Of a stretch of DNA of 35,323 nucleotides, positions 31,420-35,323 are shown piece after piece. This DNA is from Ruminococcaceae bacterium UBA7212 (GTDB lineage Bacteria > Bacillota > Clostridia > Oscillospirales > Acutalibacteraceae), in NCBI GenBank assembly GCA_002490525.1, contig DKUE01000030.1, positions 1-35,323 on the forward strand, read 5' to 3'. The notes beneath the pieces were generated by a model. It worked only from the letters and a program-made list of their open reading frames with translations. It ran no database searches and had not been told where the DNA came from. Both the position numbers and the translations under genes were made by a program. Numbering within the stretch: position 1 is the first letter of the stretch; every line of letters starts with the position of its first letter.

Positions 31420-32565
31420 TTAAGAAAAAGCAATTTGTAAAGTCAATAAATCTTCATCACGCACATACAGTGCCCTCTGATAGTCAATTTTTCCGTTTCG
31501 TTCCGCTCGATATACAAGGTATGAAATTCCGTCTCCGTCAACTATATCGGCAACGGCTTTGTCATAAGCTTGACTATCCGAAAAACGAACTTCAAGCGCA
31601 TGGGTCCCGTTTTCGTTTGCTCTGCTAATTTCCTGCACCAGTAATTCCTTCGCCGCCGCGTTGTATTTAGAAATAAGCAAATTCTGGCGTACAAAATAAT
31701 TGGCTTCCGTTGCCGTGCAGTTATTATTTTCAGGGTGAATATCCATATGATTCTTTGCAATATCCGCAGAAGTTACGTTAAAATATGTATGATTGCAACG
31801 GCTGATTTCGTCTTCATCCATGTCATCCCAAGTCACATCTAAATAATAATTATTTCCTTGAATGGTCACAAGGTTCCACATATGTCCTTCCGAAGTCCCA
31901 TCTGATTCTGCACTGACACCTGTCACCAAATAATTCGGGATGCCGACATGGTTTAATAACAACTGAATAGAACGGGAGTACCCTTCACATACCGCTCTGC
32001 CCTGTACCAAAGCATCATATGCCGAATACCCTTCCGTATCATCGTCACTTGGTGTATAAACCGCCTTTTCACAAATTGCATCATGAAAATACAGCTCTTT
32101 ATCATATGCATCCATATCCTCGGTTACACCGTTCAGGATATTCTCCACAGCATTTTCCAATGCTCGCCGATTGGATTCGCAAAGCTCAGTTTCATGCATA
32201 TACTGCGGAATAAAATAGGCTTTTGCCCCCCGAACCGCAATTTGGCTTTCCTTTTTCATACACAAAAGCTCAGGATTATCATAAGATAATGCACAAAACA
32301 TCGCGTGGAAATCCGTATCGTTCAACTGCGGAATTTCAATTTCTTCCGGATGCTCCCGAATCGAATTTAAAATTAAAGTATAAGCCAGTTTCCCGTTTTC
32401 AGACAAAGTATGATAGTAATACCTTGTAACACCGTCAGAATCATATATCATCTCCGTTTTTGAAAAATCCGTCGGAATAAATTGCAAAACTCGGCTGATA
32501 TTTGCCGCACAGGCTATGCACACTGCGAATACCGCAATCGCTATAATAATATGCTTTTTTTTCAT
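31420..32565 (-). CDS. Transglutaminase-fold extracellular protein
   Basis: 381 residues. An N-terminal hydrophobic segment (residues about 5-22, with an imperfect lipobox VCIAC) would anchor it outside the cell. The transglutaminase-like core is at about 160-265 with the Cys (GRAVCEGYSRSIQ), His (EGHMWNLV) and Asp (YYLDVTWDD) of the catalytic triad. In bacteria such proteins are often peptidases or cross-linkers of the cell surface; substrate unknown. AGGAGTCG overlaps the end of the upstream gene. It lies between an LCP-like gene and folE, 12 bases upstream of folE. Confidence 0.82.
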   Translation of the reverse strand: MKKKHIIIAIAVFAVCIACAANISRVLQFIPTDFSKTEMIYDSDGVTRYYYHTLSENGKLAYTLILNSIREHPEEIEIPQLNDTDFHAMFCALSYDNPELLCMKKESQIAVRGAKAYFIPQYMHETELCESNRRALENAVENILNGVTEDMDAYDKELYFHDAICEKAVYTPSDDDTEGYSAYDALVQGRAVCEGYSRSIQLLLNHVGIPNYLVTGVSAESDGTSEGHMWNLVTIQGNNYYLDVTWDDMDEDEISRCNHTYFNVTSADIAKNHMDIHPENNNCTATEANYFVRQNLLISKYNAAAKELLVQEISRANENGTHALEVRFSDSQAYDKAVADIVDGDGISYLVYRAERNGKIDYQRALYVRDEDLLTLQIAFS

Positions 32566-32567
32566 AC

Positions 32568-33422
32568 TTACGACTCCTTAGAAGCGGCAAGGGTGACTGT
32601 TTGCACATGATCCCTTATATGCAGAAATACATTTACTGCACCGGAGGAATCCGTACAGTCTACAACAGAAAAGTCCGTATCCGATAAATTGAAAAGTGTA
32701 TTAAAAAGCTTTTCTCGGTTATTTTCTCCAAAAGAAAACAATACGGTTTTGACCAATGCACATGCAGCTTCTGATTTGCCGTTTAAATCTGTATAATTTA
32801 AATACTTTATAAACAAGTCACCCGTCAATCGCTGCTCTCCGCCGTCTAAATATAAACTGTAATCCGTCCCGCGGTATTGTATCGCCTGTGGCACATTTAA
32901 AGAAATGTCTCCCATGGAACCGATGGCCTTTTTCAAATTGCTTTCTGTAACCTGAATATAACGATGTACTGGCAATGCGTACACAGCAGTCACTGCTTTT
33001 TTTAAGCCAGCCAGACCCTGGCTTTCAAAAACGCTTTGGAAATCCTGAGGCGCGGAAGAATCTGATTGGAATGTGCTTGTTGGGTCAATTACGGATACAG
33101 TAACCGTTTCAGATTCCGCATGTGCACAAAACAAAGACAGCAAAGATATGTGTTTATTACCATCACTGCACACAAGCAAAACATTCGTATCCGATAGCTT
33201 TATCGGCACCGTCTCTTCTGCTGTGGATTCTGCAGTCGCAGACGGTGCATCCGGTTTTTTAACAAGATTTTGTAAATCAAAATCTAAAGACTTCATAAAT
33301 ATCAATAAGGAAACCGAACCGAATACCAAAATAAACGCAGCAAACGATAAAACAAATGCACGTGTGCGCTTTGCCTTCGTTTGGCGTTCACTTGAAAAGT
33401 TCAGCTTATTTTTCCGTCGCAT
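32568..33422 (-). CDS. Degenerate LytR-CpsA-Psr (LCP)-like protein
   Basis: 284 residues. A basic N-terminus and one membrane helix (residues about 24-44) are followed by a weak LCP-like domain: NVLLVCSDG, VYALPVHRYIQVTESNLKKAI and LDGGEQRLTGDLFIKYLNY. These match the LCP layout, but the catalytic Arg segments are altered: SIPRDT-like is SVIDPTS, and YxRxR-like is YLNYTD. It may have lost phosphotransferase activity and act as a binding or scaffold protein. A promoter lies upstream; it heads an operon with the transglutaminase-like and folate genes. Confidence 0.65.
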   Translation of the reverse strand: MRRKNKLNFSSERQTKAKRTRAFVLSFAAFILVFGSVSLLIFMKSLDFDLQNLVKKPDAPSATAESTAEETVPIKLSDTNVLLVCSDGNKHISLLSLFCAHAESETVTVSVIDPTSTFQSDSSAPQDFQSVFESQGLAGLKKAVTAVYALPVHRYIQVTESNLKKAIGSMGDISLNVPQAIQYRGTDYSLYLDGGEQRLTGDLFIKYLNYTDLNGKSEAACALVKTVLFSFGENNREKLFNTLFNLSDTDFSVVDCTDSSGAVNVFLHIRDHVQTVTLAASKES

Positions 33423-33456
33423 AGATTCGGCTCGTTTCTAAATATATTTTGTATTT

Positions 33457-33462
33457 AGTATA
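33457..33462 (-). promoter_or_regulatory. -10 element of the LCP-folate operon promoter
   Basis: On the minus strand TATACT lies about 35 bases before the first ATG; the -35 region (TTTTAA, about 33480-33485) is weak. Confidence 0.55.
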
Positions 33463-33513
33463 ACATATTCTTCCGCCTTTTAAAAGTCCATTCCAAGAAA
33501 AAGCAAAGAAAAA

Positions 33514-33537
33514 GCGCCTGCATCGAAATGCAGACGC
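33514..33537 (-). terminator. Terminator with UUCG tetraloop
   Basis: On the minus strand a 10-bp stem (33528-33537 with 33514-33523, one G-U pair) closed by TTCG and followed by TTTTTCTTTG. It ends the MFS transporter transcript 14 bases after the stop codon. Confidence 0.85.
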
Positions 33538-33550
33538 CTGCAGGTATCAC

Positions 33551-34915
33551 TTATACGTTTTTTTCTTTCTTTCGCAATACCATAACAGGAATAAATATAA
33601 ACAGCGCAACCGCTGCTGCCGCCCAAAACATTACAGAACCGGGCGCAGAGGTAACGACCCCATATTCATTCGTATATGTCACAGACGAAATTCGACAAAC
33701 CAAATTTCCGATAAAAGGACCGACCACCATAGGAATCAACACAAAGAAAATAATACGGATGCCTTGAAACACGCCAACTTTTCCCTCAGGCATAAAATCG
33801 CGGACAGAAGCGTTCATTGCAATAGAGAACAAAGCCCAGCCGAGCAGAGCGGGTACCGCACACACGAAAAATACAGCGATGTCCTTTGCAAAACCCGTTG
33901 CAATTAAACCTAAGAAATACAGAACGACCGAAAAAATCATAAACTTGTCTTTTCCAAATTTGTCCATCAGCCTGCCCGTAAAAATCAATAAAGCAATCGC
34001 CAGTATCACCACTACTGCGGCAATAACTATAATTGTCGGTGTTAAAGAAGCTAAAACGCTGTCCAAACTGAAATTCATCACATTTCCGAGATAAATAAAA
34101 ATATACGGAAAGAAAACCTGAAATGCCGTAGAAGACAGGCAGCAGGCCGTCAGTGCTAAATACAGTTTTTTATTTTCTTTGACTACGGACGGTTTAAATC
34201 CGTATACCAAATCCTTTAAATAAGATTCGCTGACCTCAGTATGTATTTTCCCGTCCTTCAAAGTAAACAAGCCGCAAATCCCGCAAACGGATACAATTGC
34301 ACCCAGTGCAATAAAAAACACATCGTAACCGATGGAACCTACTGCACCGGCCAATCCCATAACCGCTGCCGTAGCTATTAACGGCAGCAAAGCCAAAACG
34401 CTTTCTACCGTGGCACGATTTTTTGTGGAAGTCACATCGGTAACCCAAGCATTGAAGGCGGCATCATTGCCGCTGGAGCCGATAAAGGACATAATACAGT
34501 CCATCACAATTACGATTGCCACCGTTACAGTCAGAACTTTTACCTCATCCGTTAAGTGAAACAGAGTTGCGGTATTGTCTCGTGAAATAACACCGAAAGT
34601 TGCTGTCACAATGCCCCAAAGTATATATCCGACAGAAATAAATCTTTTGCGCTTTCCCGCCTTATCACTCCATGTACCGACTAAGAAAGTAGCAACAACC
34701 GTAAACGATGCACTTGCGGCGACCATAATACTGATGGCACTCATAACATCGATAGAGCCGTCTATTGCCGTTTGGGAAGCGCCGTTATAAATTGCATTGT
34801 AGAGAAAAGTATTAAAAAACATATTCTCTACTGCCCAGGCAATTTGACCTATAAATCCGAACAAGATAATATTGAACCAAATCCGCCCACCGAGTTTTCT
34901 GTTGTTCTCTGTCAT
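33551..34915 (-). CDS. MFS transporter (GPH/sugar-like)
   Basis: 454 residues with about twelve hydrophobic segments. The motif FLVGTWSDKAGKRKRFI after span 2 is the MFS loop signature, and RLMDKFGKDKFM the equivalent in the second half. The N-terminus (IWFNIILFGFIGQIAWAVENMF) resembles the sugar-transporter-like MFS members of Clostridia. Substrate unknown. GGGGGAAAG precedes the ATG. It is a single gene with its own promoter and terminator. Confidence 0.88.
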   Translation of the reverse strand: MTENNRKLGGRIWFNIILFGFIGQIAWAVENMFFNTFLYNAIYNGASQTAIDGSIDVMSAISIMVAASASFTVVATFLVGTWSDKAGKRKRFISVGYILWGIVTATFGVISRDNTATLFHLTDEVKVLTVTVAIVIVMDCIMSFIGSSGNDAAFNAWVTDVTSTKNRATVESVLALLPLIATAAVMGLAGAVGSIGYDVFFIALGAIVSVCGICGLFTLKDGKIHTEVSESYLKDLVYGFKPSVVKENKKLYLALTACCLSSTAFQVFFPYIFIYLGNVMNFSLDSVLASLTPTIIVIAAVVVILAIALLIFTGRLMDKFGKDKFMIFSVVLYFLGLIATGFAKDIAVFFVCAVPALLGWALFSIAMNASVRDFMPEGKVGVFQGIRIIFFVLIPMVVGPFIGNLVCRISSVTYTNEYGVVTSAPGSVMFWAAAAVALFIFIPVMVLRKKEKNV

Positions 34916-34950
34916 TTCTTTCCCCCATATGATATATTTTCAACAAAAAA

Positions 34951-34979
34951 AGTATAGCATAAAAGAAGAAAATATACAA
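34951..34979 (-). promoter_or_regulatory. MFS transporter promoter
   Basis: On the minus strand TTGTAT (34974-34979), a 17-base spacer ending in TGC and TATACT (34951-34956), an extended -10 promoter. Confidence 0.75.
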
Positions 34980-35029
34980 TATGCGCCAGGATAATTTACA
35001 GAAATAATTCATTTTTCATCTGTGTGCAC

Positions 35030-35114
35030 CCAGTCAAGGCCACTGGTTGAACCGCTGGCTTGCACCGCATTACCATCTCAAGCAGCCACTCACGTGCGGC
35101 TGTTTGTTTTTTGC
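35030..35114. repeat. IS200/IS605-type end with imperfect palindromes
   Basis: Beyond the transposase stop codon lie imperfect palindromes at 35039-35059 and about 35083-35102. Subterminal hairpins recognised by the transposase are known at the ends of this IS family. The exact end cannot be fixed without the other end. Confidence 0.5.
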
Positions 35115-35323
35115 TTACTTATTCTTGCTACCCGTGAACGGGTCTATGTACTCTTTGAGTGATATTTGGTCTGCGGCGTAATCTTCTTCCAATTGATTTC
35201 TGATGTATTCTGCTATCGCCTTTTTATTTCGACCGACCGTATCCACATAGTATCCTCTACACCAAAAATTTCGTGAGCCGTACTTGTATTTTAAATTCGC
35301 ATGTCGGTCGAAAATCATCAAGC
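35115..35323 (-). CDS. tnpA: IS200/IS605 family transposase TnpA, C-terminal part
   Basis: The last 69 residues of a Y1 transposase, open to the window edge. MIFDRHANLKYKYGSRNFW and CRGYYVDTVGRNKKAI are characteristic of the IS200 group. The Tyr in AEYIRNQ is the expected catalytic nucleophile, with the Gln four residues later as in characterised TnpA. The HUH metal motif lies upstream outside the window. The C-terminal tail (DPFTGSKNK) looks intact. Confidence 0.92.
   Translation of the reverse strand, partial: LMIFDRHANLKYKYGSRNFWCRGYYVDTVGRNKKAIAEYIRNQLEEDYAADQISLKEYIDPFTGSKNK

Overview
The window reads as a chromosomal segment of a low-to-moderate GC Gram-positive anaerobe, most likely class Clostridia (Bacillota). 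This is inferred from the strong AGGAGG-type ribosome binding sites, sigma-A-like promoters, a KtrAB-type potassium system, a ThrE-type split exporter, an ABC-F protein, an LCP-like protein and the liv operon style. No rRNA, tRNA or CRISPR array was seen.

Region 1 (1-3215) is the right part of an integrated filamentous phage (inovirus-like prophage); its left part lies outside the window. A leftward operon encodes two small membrane proteins, a small single-stranded-DNA-binding-like protein, a major-coat-like protein followed by a hairpin terminator, another tiny membrane protein, a Zot/pI-type assembly ATPase, a fourth tiny membrane protein, a C-terminally anchored candidate minor coat protein, and a signal-peptide protein that overlaps it out of frame and runs off the edge. 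A divergent Xre-type repressor gene faces the operon. Three copies of a 16-bp inverted repeat lie between them, one filling the spacer of a consensus leftward promoter. Four of the phage genes are 47-69 codons long.

Region 2 (3389-9635) holds a cytidylate-kinase-like gene and a branched-chain amino acid type ABC transporter (livKHMGF order, leftward) with its own consensus promoter and two hairpins between livK and livH. A small P-loop kinase lies upstream.

Region 3 (9601-12139) is a zinc/cadmium-type resistance operon: a SmtB-like repressor with operator, a small HMA metal chaperone and a PIB-type ATPase. Region 4 (12170-21881) has a cytoplasmic GH2 beta-mannosidase and a cell-surface polysaccharide cluster (UDP-galactopyranose mutase, three GT2 and one GT4 glycosyltransferases, and a Wzy/WaaL-like membrane protein), all leftward.

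Region 5 (21988-29071) is rightward: a two-gene ThrE-like exporter, a TrkH/KtrB-KtrA potassium uptake pair, an ABC-F ATPase and a membrane-anchored parvulin-type peptidyl-prolyl isomerase. A 19-bp-arm bidirectional terminator then meets a leftward operon (33422 to 29141) that joins a degenerate LCP-family protein and a transglutaminase-fold protein to four folate genes (folE-folP-folB-folK). Region 6 is an MFS transporter with a UUCG-loop terminator. The window ends inside an IS200/IS605 transposase. The prophage is the most novel part.
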